Source: Streptomyces sp. 1331.2 (GTDB lineage Bacteria > Actinomycetota > Actinomycetes > Streptomycetales > Streptomycetaceae). Taken from it: DNA of 64,000 nucleotides. Position 1 is the first letter of the stretch. Each line of letters begins with the position of its first letter. The notes below the pieces were generated by a model, which saw only the letters and a list, made by a program, of their open reading frames with translations, searched no databases and had not been told where the DNA came from. The position numbers were made by a program, and so were the translations under genes. The stretch covers positions 3,723,001-3,787,000 of the forward strand of contig NZ_OBMJ01000001.1 of the NCBI RefSeq assembly GCF_900199205.1, written 5' to 3'. Positions 9,564 to 19,702 of this stretch are shown here, piece by piece.

Positions 9564-10858
9564 CGCGGGGCCTCTCCGGGGTGCAGCGGGACGGTGGCGA
9601 GCATCCGGAAGGTGCCCGCCTCGGCGGCCGGGACGGTCAGCTCCCCGTCGTGGGCGGCGAGCCGTTCGCGCAGGCCGCGCAGCCCGGTGCCGCTGCCCTG
9701 GGAGGGGAGCGGTACGGCGGGCACCCCGTCATTCTCCAGCTCCAGCACCGCCCGTCCGCCCTCCTGCCGCAGCCGGATCAGGCAGCGGCCGGCCTCGCTG
9801 TGCCGCAGCACGTTGGTGGTGGCCTCGCGGATCACCCAGCCGAACACCGACTGCACCGGCGGCGGCAGTTCGTCGACGCGCTCGCCGAGGTCGATCTCGC
9901 AGACGACGTCGGCGGAGCGCAGCACCGCCCGGGCACCGATCGCCTCGGCGTGCAGGTCGGCGGTGCGGTAGCCGCGGATGACGTCCCGGACCTCGCGCTG
10001 CGACTCCTGGGCGATCCGCTGCACCTCGGCCATCTGCTCGGCGGCCTCCGGGCGCCCGCGGCGGGCGAGCTGCACGGCGAGTTCGCTCTTCAGCGCGATG
10101 GTGGTGAGGTTGCGGCCCATCACGTCGTGCAGGTCGCGGGAGAAGCGCAGCCGTTCCTCGGCGACGGCCAGCCGGGACTGCGCCTCGCGGGCGCCGTCGA
10201 GCTCCCAGATCACCGAGACCAGCCAGGCGAAGCTGCGGCAGCTCCCCCCGACGAAGGCCATGCTGACCGCCACGGCGATCAGGAAGCCGCAGGCCATGGC
10301 GAGGTCGAGCCCGGCTGCCAGGGCGGCGGCGCCGACCGCCAGCAGCATGCCCAGCCCGGTGAGGGCGGCCCGGCCGGGGGTCAGGCCCACGCAGGCCGGG
10401 CCGAAGGAGAAGACCAGCAGGTAACCGACGACCACCAGGGTGAAGGGCGGCCCGGCCGGGTTCTCCGCCCCGCCGGCGGACGGCCCGAGCAGCAGGACCG
10501 CCCAGGAGCCCGCCACCGTGAGGCCGGCGGCGGTCGCGATCCACCGGGTGCGGCCGACGGGCCGCTTCAGGTACCGGTCGAGGGCGGTGCGGTAGGCCCG
10601 CAGCAGCACCAGGGTCGAGGCGAGTCCGACGAGCAGGGAGACCCGGATCGCGGAGATGGTGTGCTCGTCGGCGTCCTTGGCGGCGCTCCCGGCCGCGACC
10701 AGTACGCCCGGCAGCTGGAACAGTGCCATCAGGTAGAGCGACCAGCGCAGGTAGAACTCGGTGCGCCGGGGTTTGCTGAGGCGCTTCCAGCTCCGCAGCG
10801 GTGACCGCATTTCCATCTGTTCCGCCCCCAGTTCGACCACGATCATGCTTTCGACCAT
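9560..10858 (-). CDS. DesK-type sensor histidine kinase
   Basis: 432 aa from ATG 10858; in-frame ATGs at 10846 and 10816 are possible and none has a strong ribosome-binding site. The N-terminal half contains about six TM helices (residues 40-60, 72-88, 108-125, 140-158, 165-183, 188-205) with almost no extracellular loop, so the signal is probably sensed in the membrane. HisKA_3 H-box RFSRDLHDVMGRN with His244; the C-terminal HATPase_c has REATTNVLRHSEA (N-box), ENDG and GTGLRGLRERL (G2). It lies 65 bases after the permease and overlaps the response regulator gene. Confidence 0.93.
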   Translation of the reverse strand: MVESMIVVELGAEQMEMRSPLRSWKRLSKPRRTEFYLRWSLYLMALFQLPGVLVAAGSAAKDADEHTISAIRVSLLVGLASTLVLLRAYRTALDRYLKRPVGRTRWIATAAGLTVAGSWAVLLLGPSAGGAENPAGPPFTLVVVGYLLVFSFGPACVGLTPGRAALTGLGMLLAVGAAALAAGLDLAMACGFLIAVAVSMAFVGGSCRSFAWLVSVIWELDGAREAQSRLAVAEERLRFSRDLHDVMGRNLTTIALKSELAVQLARRGRPEAAEQMAEVQRIAQESQREVRDVIRGYRTADLHAEAIGARAVLRSADVVCEIDLGERVDELPPPVQSVFGWVIREATTNVLRHSEAGRCLIRLRQEGGRAVLELENDGVPAVPLPSQGSGTGLRGLRERLAAHDGELTVPAAEAGTFRMLATVPLHPGEAPR

Positions 10859-10923
10859 GATCCGCTGCTGCCTTCATATCAGAGGTCGAACGGGGGGCGT
10901 TCCTTCGGATTACGGACAGCTGC

Positions 10924-11781
10924 TCAACGACGGGGCTCCCAGCGGAAGTAGCGCACCGCGCCCCACACCGCCAGGCCCAGCCAGATCGCAGCGGTGACGA
11001 CGTGCGGGGCGGCGGTGCCCCAGCTGCCGGCGAAGCCGGTCGCGGCGGCCGAGCCGTCGGTGCCGAACCAGCCGATGCGGATCAGCTGGAAGGCCGGGGT
11101 GGTCGGCAGCAGGCGGCAGACGTCGGCCAGCCGGTCGGGCATGACCTCCAGCGGGATGAACAGGCCGGAGCCGAGCTGGAGGACCAGCATGACCGGCAGG
11201 GTGGTGATGCCGGCGCTCTCCACGGTCTTGGTGAAGGCGCTGGACAGCGCGGCCAGGGCGATCATGGTGGCCAGGATCAGCACCAGGCCGAGGAGCATCA
11301 GCACCGGGTTGACCGGCACGGACAGGTGAAGTCCGACGCTGCCGCCGATCCCGATCAGGGCGGCCATCAGCAGGCCGAGCGTGAGCGAGGGGACGGCCGT
11401 GCCCAGCAGGATCTCGATGTCCCGGGCCTCGCCGGTGCGCAGCCGCTTGAGGACCAGCTCGCCGCGCCGGGCGACGTAGGCGGCGGTCAGGTTGTAGTAG
11501 ACGACGAAGGCCAGCATCATCCCGACCGAGCCGTAGACCAGCAGCGAGTCGACGTCCAGCCCGGGGTTGTTCTCGGCCTGCTTGGCGAGCGTGCCGTGCA
11601 GGCTGGCGACCAGGAACAGCGGCAGCAGCAGGGCGGTGAACAGCGCCGTGCGGTTGCGCAGCAGCAGGGTGGTCTCGGCGCGGCCGAGGGCGAGCAGCCG
11701 GCGGCCGGTCGTGCTCTGCGGGCCGGTGCTGCTCTGCGGGCCGGGGGCGGTGGCGGCGGTGCCGGGGGCGGCGGTGGTCAT
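10924..11781 (-). CDS. ABC-2 type exporter permease
   Basis: 285 aa with about six TM helices and the ABC-2 pattern: one helix near the N-terminus (TALLLPLFLVASLHG), a large loop, then five grouped helices (SVGMMLAFVVYYNLTAAYVARR, SLTLGLLMAALIGIG, LMLLGLVLILATMIALAALS, LPVMLVLQLGSGLFIPLEVMP, VVTAAIWLGLAVWGA). FIPLEVMPDRL is typical of daunorubicin-type exporters. The ATG overlaps the ATPase stop by 4 bases, so the two form one transporter. Confidence 0.92.
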   Translation of the reverse strand: MTTAAPGTAATAPGPQSSTGPQSTTGRRLLALGRAETTLLLRNRTALFTALLLPLFLVASLHGTLAKQAENNPGLDVDSLLVYGSVGMMLAFVVYYNLTAAYVARRGELVLKRLRTGEARDIEILLGTAVPSLTLGLLMAALIGIGGSVGLHLSVPVNPVLMLLGLVLILATMIALAALSSAFTKTVESAGITTLPVMLVLQLGSGLFIPLEVMPDRLADVCRLLPTTPAFQLIRIGWFGTDGSAAATGFAGSWGTAAPHVVTAAIWLGLAVWGAVRYFRWEPRR

Positions 11782-12794
11782 CGGGCGGATCCGATCAGGC
11801 GGCGGCGGGCGGGGCGGGTGGTGGGCGAGGGCGGGGTTTCCGCCGGCGGCGCCTGGTGGGCGGCCTCGGAGGCGATGGCGAGGAAGGCCTCCTCCAGCGA
11901 GGCGCTGCGGGCGTCCAGGGCGCCGAGCGCGACCTCGTGCCGGTGGGCCCAGTCGAGCAGTTCGTGGAGGGTCTGCTGGAGCGCGGTGGTCTGCACGGTG
12001 ACCTTGCGGCCGTCGGCGGTGACCTCGGCCCGGGGCAGCAGCGGGAGCGGGGTCCCGGCGAAGGCGGGCAGCTCGAAGCTGATCCGGGACGGCCGTCCGG
12101 CGATCACCTCGGCGACGGTGCCGCTGGTGACGACCTGGCCGCCGTGCATGACGGCCAGCCGGTCGGCCAGTTCCTCGGCCTCCTCCAGGTAGTGCGTGGT
12201 GAGGAGGACGGTGGTGCCCTGGGCGCGCAGTTCGCGGACCAGCCGCCAGACGGCTGCGCGGGCCTCGGGGTCGAGGCCGGTGCTGGGCTCGTCCAGGAAC
12301 AGCACCTCGGGACGGCCGAGCAGGGCCACCGCGAGGTCGAGCCGGCGCCGTTCGCCGCCGGAGAGCTGCTTGACCCGTACGTTGCGGCGGTGGGTGAGGC
12401 CGACCAGCTCCAGGGCCTCCTCGACCGGGCGGGCGCCGCTGGTCAGCCCGGCCCAGGCGCGGCCGGTCTCGGCGGCGGTGAGCTCACCGGGGAACCCGCC
12501 CTCCTGGAGCATGATGCCGATCCGCGGGCGGACGGCGTCGCGCTCCCGGTGGGGGTCGTGGCCGAACACCCGGACGGTGCCGCCGTCGGGGGCGGCCAGG
12601 CCCTCGATGAGTTCCATGGTGGAGGTCTTGCCGGCCCCGTTGGTGCCGAGCAGGGCGAACAGCTCACCGCGGCCGACGGTCAGGTCGACGCCGCGCACGG
12701 CGTGGTAGCCGGTAGCACCGCTGCCGTAGTGGCGGTGCAGGTCGGTGACCTCGATCACGGTGTCGCTGGGGCGGGAGGGCCGGCTCGTTTCCAT
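11778..12794 (-). CDS. ABC exporter ATP-binding protein
   Basis: 338 aa, daunorubicin-resistance-like ATPase. Walker A GTNGAGKTS near residue 51, Q-loop LQEGGFPGEL, signature LSGGERRRLDLA, Walker B VLFLDEPSTGLDP, H-loop TTHYLEEAEEL. The C-terminal ~80 residues are the extra domain found in drug-export ATPases. First gene of the ATPase-permease-kinase-regulator operon. A Tyr-Gly rich segment before Walker A (DLHRHYGSGATGYHAVRG) is the normal A-loop region. The substrate is unknown; membrane-active antibiotics or lipids are typical for this set. Confidence 0.94.
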   Translation of the reverse strand: METSRPSRPSDTVIEVTDLHRHYGSGATGYHAVRGVDLTVGRGELFALLGTNGAGKTSTMELIEGLAAPDGGTVRVFGHDPHRERDAVRPRIGIMLQEGGFPGELTAAETGRAWAGLTSGARPVEEALELVGLTHRRNVRVKQLSGGERRRLDLAVALLGRPEVLFLDEPSTGLDPEARAAVWRLVRELRAQGTTVLLTTHYLEEAEELADRLAVMHGGQVVTSGTVAEVIAGRPSRISFELPAFAGTPLPLLPRAEVTADGRKVTVQTTALQQTLHELLDWAHRHEVALGALDARSASLEEAFLAIASEAAHQAPPAETPPSPTTRPARRRLIGSAR

Positions 12795-12932
12795 GCCCCA
12801 AGCCTTTCGCCGCCCCGGCCGCGCGGGCAGTGCGCGCCGTCATGACCTCGCGGTGGGGATCCACGGGTCGGCGATGACAAATGTCATGGCTGCCGGGCTC
12901 CGGCCCAATTCGGAGGCCCCGGGCGGGAATGC

Positions 12933-12964
12933 CGAAGGGCCCCCTCGATCGAGGGGGCCCTTCG
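12933..12964 (-). terminator. strong terminator of the tRNA-Gly pair
   Basis: Perfect 32-base palindrome (14- to 16-bp GC-rich stem centred on TCGA, CGAAGGGCC...GGCCCTTCG) just downstream of the minus-strand tRNA genes and before the ABC operon start. On the plus strand it is followed by TTTCGG. Confidence 0.85.
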
Positions 12965-12970
12965 TTTCGG

Positions 12971-13043
12971 AGCGGACGACGAGATTCGAACTCGCGACCC
13001 TCACCTTGGCAAGGTGATGCTCTACCAACTGAGCCACGTCCGC
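12971..13043 (-). tRNA. tRNA-Gly (anticodon GCC), copy 2
   Basis: Read on the minus strand: acceptor GCGGACG pairs with CGTCCGC; D arm GCTCAGTTGGTAGAGC; anticodon stem TCACC/GGTGA around loop TTGCCAA (GCC); T arm GCGAG-TTCGAAT-CTCGT; discriminator U; CCA not encoded. 73 bases. Identical in sequence to the copy 39 bases upstream and presumably co-transcribed with it. Confidence 0.97.
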
Positions 13044-13082
13044 AGGTCAAACTATTGAGTTGTGCTGTGCTCGCGCACTGCG

Positions 13083-13155
13083 AGCGGACGACGAGATTCG
13101 AACTCGCGACCCTCACCTTGGCAAGGTGATGCTCTACCAACTGAGCCACGTCCGC
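13083..13155 (-). tRNA. tRNA-Gly (anticodon GCC), copy 1
   Basis: Same 73-base cloverleaf as the copy at 12971-13043, with loop TTGCCAA and TTCGAAT in the T arm. GGC and GGT are read by this tRNA, GGC being the dominant Gly codon in this genome, which fits a doubled gene. Confidence 0.97.
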
Positions 13156-13304
13156 ACGGTGCCTGGTGGGGCACCGGCCGCCTCTTCGGATCTCTCCGTT
13201 GCGGCGACGAGGAATACTCTACAGCATCGTTCGGGGTGGTCGCCCCACCCTTTCGTTCGGGCGGGCAGGGCGACCGGGGAGCGGGTGCTCCCGGGGGTCG
13301 AGGG

Positions 13305-13622
13305 TCAGTTCGCCTCGGCGAACGCCTCGTACACGTGCTTGGGGATGCGGCCGCGGGCCGGCAGTTCCATGCCGCGGGACAGGGCCCAGGCGCGGACGGC
13401 GGCCGGGTCCGGGGTGAGGGCGGTGCGGCGGAAGGACTTTCCGGTGCGGCTCTGGCGACGGCCGGCCGCGACGAACGGGGCGAGGGCCTCCCGCAGCTTT
13501 TCCGCGTTGTCCACGGACAGGTCGATCTCGTACGACTTCCCGTCGACGCCGAAGTGGACGGTTTCCGCGGCGGCGCCGCCGTCCAGGTCGTCGGAGAGCG
13601 TGACAACTACACGCTGAGCCAT
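13305..13622 (-). CDS. lsrL: Lsr2-like nucleoid-associated protein (LsrL)
   Basis: 105 aa from ATG 13622. N-terminal dimerisation domain AQRVVVTLSDDLDGGAAAETVHFGVDG-type beta hairpin (residues 2-60), then a C-terminal DNA-binding domain (70-105) ending MELPARGRIPKHVYEAFAEAN-like, with the RGR AT-hook-like motif that enters the minor groove of AT-rich DNA. Lsr2 silences horizontally acquired genes in actinobacteria. Streptomyces has two paralogues; the one beside purS is LsrL, which fits this position. The divergent gap to purS is 466 bases. Confidence 0.9.
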   Translation of the reverse strand: MAQRVVVTLSDDLDGGAAAETVHFGVDGKSYEIDLSVDNAEKLREALAPFVAAGRRQSRTGKSFRRTALTPDPAAVRAWALSRGMELPARGRIPKHVYEAFAEAN

Positions 13623-14088
13623 GGGTGTCAATCCTCTCGGGCAATTCGGCCGCCGGTCCGCGGGGTACGTCCGGGGCCTGCTGTGCACCAACTCGCGCAA
13701 GCGCATACGGGCAGGCCCGATGGCCCGCCTGATACGCAGCACTTGCCGCGACAGGTGGCCCTATTCTGCACCCGAAGGGGGTCGAAATCGAAGAGTCCCG
13801 CATTCTTTTCCGTATATTCACGTCTCTTCGTGGGGCCGCCGGATACCGGTGTGCGGGACGGGCGGATCTGTCCCCAAGTGCCGTATTCGGGTGTTCTTCG
13901 GGGGCGGCCGTTCCGGACGCCGAATCCGTGGAAACCGGACGGCCGCGGCGGGGGCGAGGGGGCCGGATCCCTTGCGGCGTAAGGGTCCTGAGTCTACGCG
14001 CGTCGCTATCCCCGGCCAGCAATGCAGCCCGAAACCACCGGTAGTCTGGAGTTCCCCCGCCTCACCGAAGACACCACCGGGAGTGCCA
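13623..14088. promoter_or_regulatory. divergent lsrL / purS control region
   Basis: 466 bases without a gene, with locally lower GC (13780-13830, TTTTCCGTATATTCACG). Some of this should hold the lsrL promoter on the minus strand. Near purS the sequence CGGTAGTCTGG gives a plausible -10 hexamer TAGTCT at 14042-14047, about 40 bases before the GTG; no convincing -35 was found. No purine-riboswitch-like fold was recognised. Confidence 0.4.
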
Positions 14089-14343
14089 GTGGCACGCGTC
14101 GTAGTCGACGTCATGCTCAAGCCGGAGATCCTCGACCCCCAGGGACAGGCGGTGCAGCGTGCACTGCCCCGTCTCGGATTCACCGGGATCGCCGACGTCC
14201 GCCAGGGCAAGCGTTTCGAGCTGGATGTGGAGGGCCCGGTCGACGACGCGGCGCTCGCCCGTATCCGCGAAGCCGCCGAGACCTTTCTCGCCAACACCGT
14301 GATCGAGGACTTCACCGTCCGGGTCGAGGAGGAGGGCAAGTGA
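14089..14343 (+). CDS. purS: FGAM synthase small subunit PurS
   Basis: 84 aa from GTG 14089 (GGGAG about 6 bases upstream; GTG 14083 is the other option). PurS is the small bridging subunit of the three-part formylglycinamidine ribonucleotide synthase. Family features: [18 protein letters not shown], then [20 protein letters not shown] and [11 protein letters not shown]. The stop overlaps the purQ start by 4 bases (GTGA), so purS-purQ-purL are translationally coupled. Confidence 0.96.
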   Translation: MARVVVDVMLKPEILDPQGQAVQRALPRLGFTGIADVRQGKRFELDVEGPVDDAALARIREAAETFLANTVIEDFTVRVEEEGK

Positions 14344-15016
14344 CCACCCGCGTCGGCGTCGTCACTTTCCCCGGCTCCCTCGACGACCGCGACGCCCAGC
14401 GGGCGGTCCGTCTCGCCGGCGCCGAGCCGGTTGCCCTCTGGCACCGTGACAAGGATCTCCACCAGGTCGACGCCGTCGTCCTGCCGGGCGGATTCAGTTA
14501 CGGCGACTATCTGCGCTGCGGTGCGATCTCGCGCTTCTCGCCGGTGATGGAGACCGTCATCGAGCAGGCGAAGCTCGGAATGCCCGTCCTCGGTATCTGC
14601 AACGGCTTCCAGGTGCTCTGCGAATCCCACCTGCTGCCCGGTGCGCTCACCCGCAACGACTCGCTGCACTTCATCTGCCGCGACCAGAAGCTGCGGATCG
14701 AGAACGCCGGCACCGCCTGGACCCGCGATTACTCGGCGGGCCAGGAAATCGTCGTGCCGCTGAAGAACGGCGAGGGCCGCTTCGTCGCGGACGAGCACGT
14801 CCTGGACGAGCTGGAGGCGGAGGGCCGGGTGGTCGCCCGTTACCTCGACGTCAACCCGAACGGTTCGTACCGCGACATCGCCGGCATCACCAACGCCGCC
14901 GGCAATGTCGTCGGCCTGATGCCGCACCCGGAGCACGCCGTGGAGTCGCTCACCGGCCCGACCACCGAGGGCCTGGGCTTCTTCACTTCCGTCCTGAAGC
15001 AGCTGGTGAACGCCTG

Positions 15017-15017
<1 letters not shown>
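14340..15017 (+). CDS. purQ: FGAM synthase glutaminase subunit PurQ
   Basis: 225 aa. Class I glutamine amidotransferase that supplies ammonia to PurL. Oxyanion region [14 protein letters not shown], nucleophile Cys in VLGICNGFQ, and C-terminal His-Glu pair in [10 protein letters not shown]. Starts in the purS stop (GTGA), ends one base into the purL ATG (TGATG). Confidence 0.97.
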
Positions 15018-17272
<2,255 letters not shown>

Positions 17273-17388
17273 CGGGCGACTGACGGGCGGCTCCCCGCGC
17301 CGAGCATTCTCGGAGGCGAGCGCGCGACCAACAGTGGGGCGGGCGGTTCTCTGGTGAACTGCCCGCCCCTGGGCGTATGTTGACGCCC

Positions 17389-18204
17389 ATGCCTGCCAAG
17401 TCCCGTACGTATCAGCCGCACAAGGTGAGCGCCGCGTTGACGGCGCAGAGCGAGGCGGTGCGCGATGTCGTGCACCGGCTCACGGATTCCGATCTGGACC
17501 GGCCGACCCGGCTCGGCTCCTGGCGGGTGCGGGAGCTGGTGACCCACCTGAGCCTGGCGCTGAGCCAGTTGCTCGCCGTGCTGGACGCACCGGAGGTGGC
17601 CGGGCCCGTGCTTCCGCTGGCCGAGTACGCGGCGCTGGCCGGGACGATGGCCGAGTTCGTCGACACCGCGACCACGGAGCACGTGGCGAGCGGGTTCGCC
17701 GGCCCGGCCGAGGAGGTGGCCGCCGAGTTCGACCGGTCGCTCGACGCCGTGCAGATCGTGCTCGACAAGCTGGCCTCGGTGGAGCCGGAGCGGCGGGTGA
17801 CCTTCCTGAGCGGCCATCCGATGCTCCTGGCCGACTACCTGGTGACCCGGCTGGTCGAGACCGTGGTGCACGCCGAGGACCTGGCCGAGGCGCTGGGCCT
17901 GGACGCCTTCCCGCACGACCGCCAGGCCCTCGCCGCGGTCTCCCGGATGCTGGCCGACGCCCTCGCGGGGCAGGTGCCCGGCGGCGCGGTCGAGCTGCGG
18001 ATCCCGCCGTACGCGGTCGTCCAGGCGGTGCCGGGCCCGAAGCACACCCGGGGCACCCCGCCCAACGTGGTGGAGACCGACGCGCTGACCTGGATCCGGC
18101 TGGCCACCGGCCGGGCCGAGTGGGCGGCGGCGGTGGAGACGGCCGCGGTCTCCGCCTCGGGGGAGCGCAGCGACCTGCGGGCGTACCTGCCGGTGCTCCG
18201 CTAG
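17389..18204 (+). CDS. maleylpyruvate isomerase / DinB-like mycothiol-dependent family protein
   Basis: 271 aa from ATG 17389; ATG 17377 is four codons upstream and neither has a ribosome-binding site. A TATGTT hexamer 8 bases before 17389 suggests a leaderless start there. The N-terminal four-helix DinB-like domain has the typical metal His in VRELVTHLSLALSQLL and later LVTRLVETVVHAEDLAEALG, which carries H-x3-D-type residues; the C-terminal domain (residues 185-270) resembles the sterol-carrier-like MDMPI C-domain, ending TDALTWIRLATGRAEW. Members use mycothiol as cofactor or act in thiol chemistry. The specific substrate is unknown. It directly follows the purSQL operon, 116 bases later. 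Confidence 0.8.
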   Translation: MPAKSRTYQPHKVSAALTAQSEAVRDVVHRLTDSDLDRPTRLGSWRVRELVTHLSLALSQLLAVLDAPEVAGPVLPLAEYAALAGTMAEFVDTATTEHVASGFAGPAEEVAAEFDRSLDAVQIVLDKLASVEPERRVTFLSGHPMLLADYLVTRLVETVVHAEDLAEALGLDAFPHDRQALAAVSRMLADALAGQVPGGAVELRIPPYAVVQAVPGPKHTRGTPPNVVETDALTWIRLATGRAEWAAAVETAAVSASGERSDLRAYLPVLR

Positions 18205-18219
18205 GGCCTGCCAGGAGGG

Positions 18220-19095
18220 CTACGGGACGGATGGCCCGCTGAGGTAGGTGCCCTCCGCCGTGTACGGCCAGGCGTTGGGCGTGCAGCCCTTGAGGCCGTA
18301 GATCTGCTGCATCATCGCGGGCGCGGGCTTGCCCTCGCCCGGGCAGGTCTCGTGCCCGTGGCCGATCCGGTGGCCGACCTCGTGGTTGACGATCAGCGCC
18401 CGGTACTCCTCGATCGGGCCGCTGAACTGTGGTGAACCGGTGTTCCAGCGCTTGGAGTTGACGAGCACCTGGTTGCCGACGTTGCAGTTGACCTCGCCGT
18501 GGGTGTCCAGGCCGGAGGCGCCGCAGATCCGGTCCACGGTGGCGGGCGAGGCGATCTTCACGGTGAAGTCGTACGAGCCGGTCGCGACCAGCTGGAAGCC
18601 GTTCTTGCGGTCGTTGGTCCAGCCGCGCGGGTCGCCGAGGATGCCGTGGATCTGCGCGGCGGCGGTGGGGGCGTCGATGCCGATGCCGTCCTCGACCTCG
18701 ACCCGGTAGCGGCGCACGGTGCCGCGGCCGACGGCCTTGGCGCTGGCCGGGGCGATGGTGAAGGTGCCCGCGCCCTTGCCGGGGCCGGGGTCCGGGCCGG
18801 CCGGGGCCGGGGGCGGCGTGGGCGGCGGAGGGGCGACCGGGGCCGGCGGAGGTGCCGTGGTCGGGCTGCCCTCGGCGGGCGGGAGGACCCGCGCCTGGGT
18901 GGTCGGGGCGGCGGCCGGGGCGTCCTCGGGGCGGTTGAGCACGACCGCCGTGACGCCCAGCACCAGGACGGCCACTACAAGTGCCGTGAGCATGCCAACT
19001 CCGCCTCTCCGGCGCGGCTTGCGGCGTCTGCGGCCCCCGTTGCGGTGCGGGGCGGCTCGCCTACCGGCGGGTCGGACTGCTGGCACGATCGTCAC
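18220..19095 (-). CDS. DUF3152 secreted/anchored protein with metzincin zinc motif
   Basis: 291 aa from GTG 19095. A strongly basic N-terminus (RRRRKPRRRGG) precedes one hydrophobic helix (MLTALVVAVLVLGVTAVVL, residues 36-54), so the rest is outside the cell. A Pro-rich linker (60-95) leads to a compact domain from ~100. Near the C-terminus NHEVGHRIGHGHETC fits HExxHxxGxxH exactly, the metzincin zinc site, followed by CPGEGKPAPAMMQQ, in which the Met can be the Met-turn. Cys residues (ICGASGL, VNCNVG, ETCPG, KGCTP) could form two disulfides. I infer an extracellular zinc protease; activity is not established for the family. Confidence 0.8.
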   Translation of the reverse strand: MTIVPAVRPAGRRAAPHRNGGRRRRKPRRRGGVGMLTALVVAVLVLGVTAVVLNRPEDAPAAAPTTQARVLPPAEGSPTTAPPPAPVAPPPPTPPPAPAGPDPGPGKGAGTFTIAPASAKAVGRGTVRRYRVEVEDGIGIDAPTAAAQIHGILGDPRGWTNDRKNGFQLVATGSYDFTVKIASPATVDRICGASGLDTHGEVNCNVGNQVLVNSKRWNTGSPQFSGPIEEYRALIVNHEVGHRIGHGHETCPGEGKPAPAMMQQIYGLKGCTPNAWPYTAEGTYLSGPSVP

Positions 19096-19148
19096 CCTGG
19101 CATGGCGAACGGGTGAATGTCCACGCGCCCGGTGGGCCGGTGCGACGG

Positions 19149-19183
19149 TTGACCCCTGCGTCTCGGGTGGCAGACTGCAAGGC
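19149..19183 (+). promoter_or_regulatory. leaderless promoter of the DUF3151 gene
   Basis: -35 TTGACC (19149-19154), 16-base spacer, -10 CAGACT (19171-19176), then 7 bases to the ATG at 19184, so the start codon should lie at the 5' end of the mRNA. No ribosome-binding site is present. Confidence 0.6.
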
Positions 19184-19603
19184 ATGGCGATTCACAGGAA
19201 CCTTCTCGACGGTCCCGACCCGACGCTCCTGCCCGAGGAGGAGCGGCCCTACCGGATGCTGGCGGAGGAGTCGGCCTCACCGACCCAGGTGGCGGCCGAG
19301 TTCCCGACCTTCTGCCTGGCCTGGGCCATGCTCGCCGACGACGCCTACGCGGCCGGCCGCTACGTCGAGTCGTACGCCTACGCCCGCACCGGCTACCACC
19401 GCGGCCTGGACGCGCTGCGCCGCAACGGGTGGAAGGGCCACGGCCCGGTGCCGTGGGAGCACCGCGGCAACCGCGGCTTCCTGCGCTGCCTGGCGGCGCT
19501 CGCCCGGGCGGCCGGCGCGATCAAGGAGACCGCGGAGGAGGAGCGCTGCTGGCAGTTCCTGAAGGACAGCAGCGCGGAGGCGTACGCGGAGCTCAAGCAG
19601 TAG
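19184..19603 (+). CDS. DUF3151 family protein
   Basis: 139 aa, cytosolic. Family features: HRNLLDGPDPTLLP at the N-terminus, FCLAWAMLADDAYAAGRYVESYAYARTGYHRGLDALRRNGWKG-type TPR-like helices, and VPWEHRGNRGFLRCLAALARAA. Function unknown. In actinobacteria it is commonly beside the class II aldolase gene, as here (convergent, sharing one terminator). Start is set by the leaderless promoter. Confidence 0.88.
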   Translation: MAIHRNLLDGPDPTLLPEEERPYRMLAEESASPTQVAAEFPTFCLAWAMLADDAYAAGRYVESYAYARTGYHRGLDALRRNGWKGHGPVPWEHRGNRGFLRCLAALARAAGAIKETAEEERCWQFLKDSSAEAYAELKQ

Positions 19604-19617
19604 CAACCCCGAAGCAC

Positions 19618-19651
19618 GGGTGCCCCCGGCGGAAGTCCGCCGGGGGCACCC
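19618..19651. terminator. bidirectional terminator between DUF3151 and fbaA
   Basis: Near-perfect inverted repeat GGGTGCCCCCGGCGGA / TCCGCCGGGGGCACCC with a 2-3 base loop, in the gap between two convergent genes. Confidence 0.85.
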
Positions 19652-19702
19652 GTGTTCCGTGCCGACCGCGCTCGGGTCAGGCGGTCACCGGCCTCACCGG
19701 CC

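Noticed and set aside
12971..13155. Duplicated tRNA-Gly as an integration (att) scar
   Set aside because: Both copies are complete, functional-looking tRNAs with no integrase or element nearby.
14022..14088. N-terminal extension of purQ or purS frames
   Set aside because: Conserved N-termini and GTGA overlap fix starts at 14089 and 14340.
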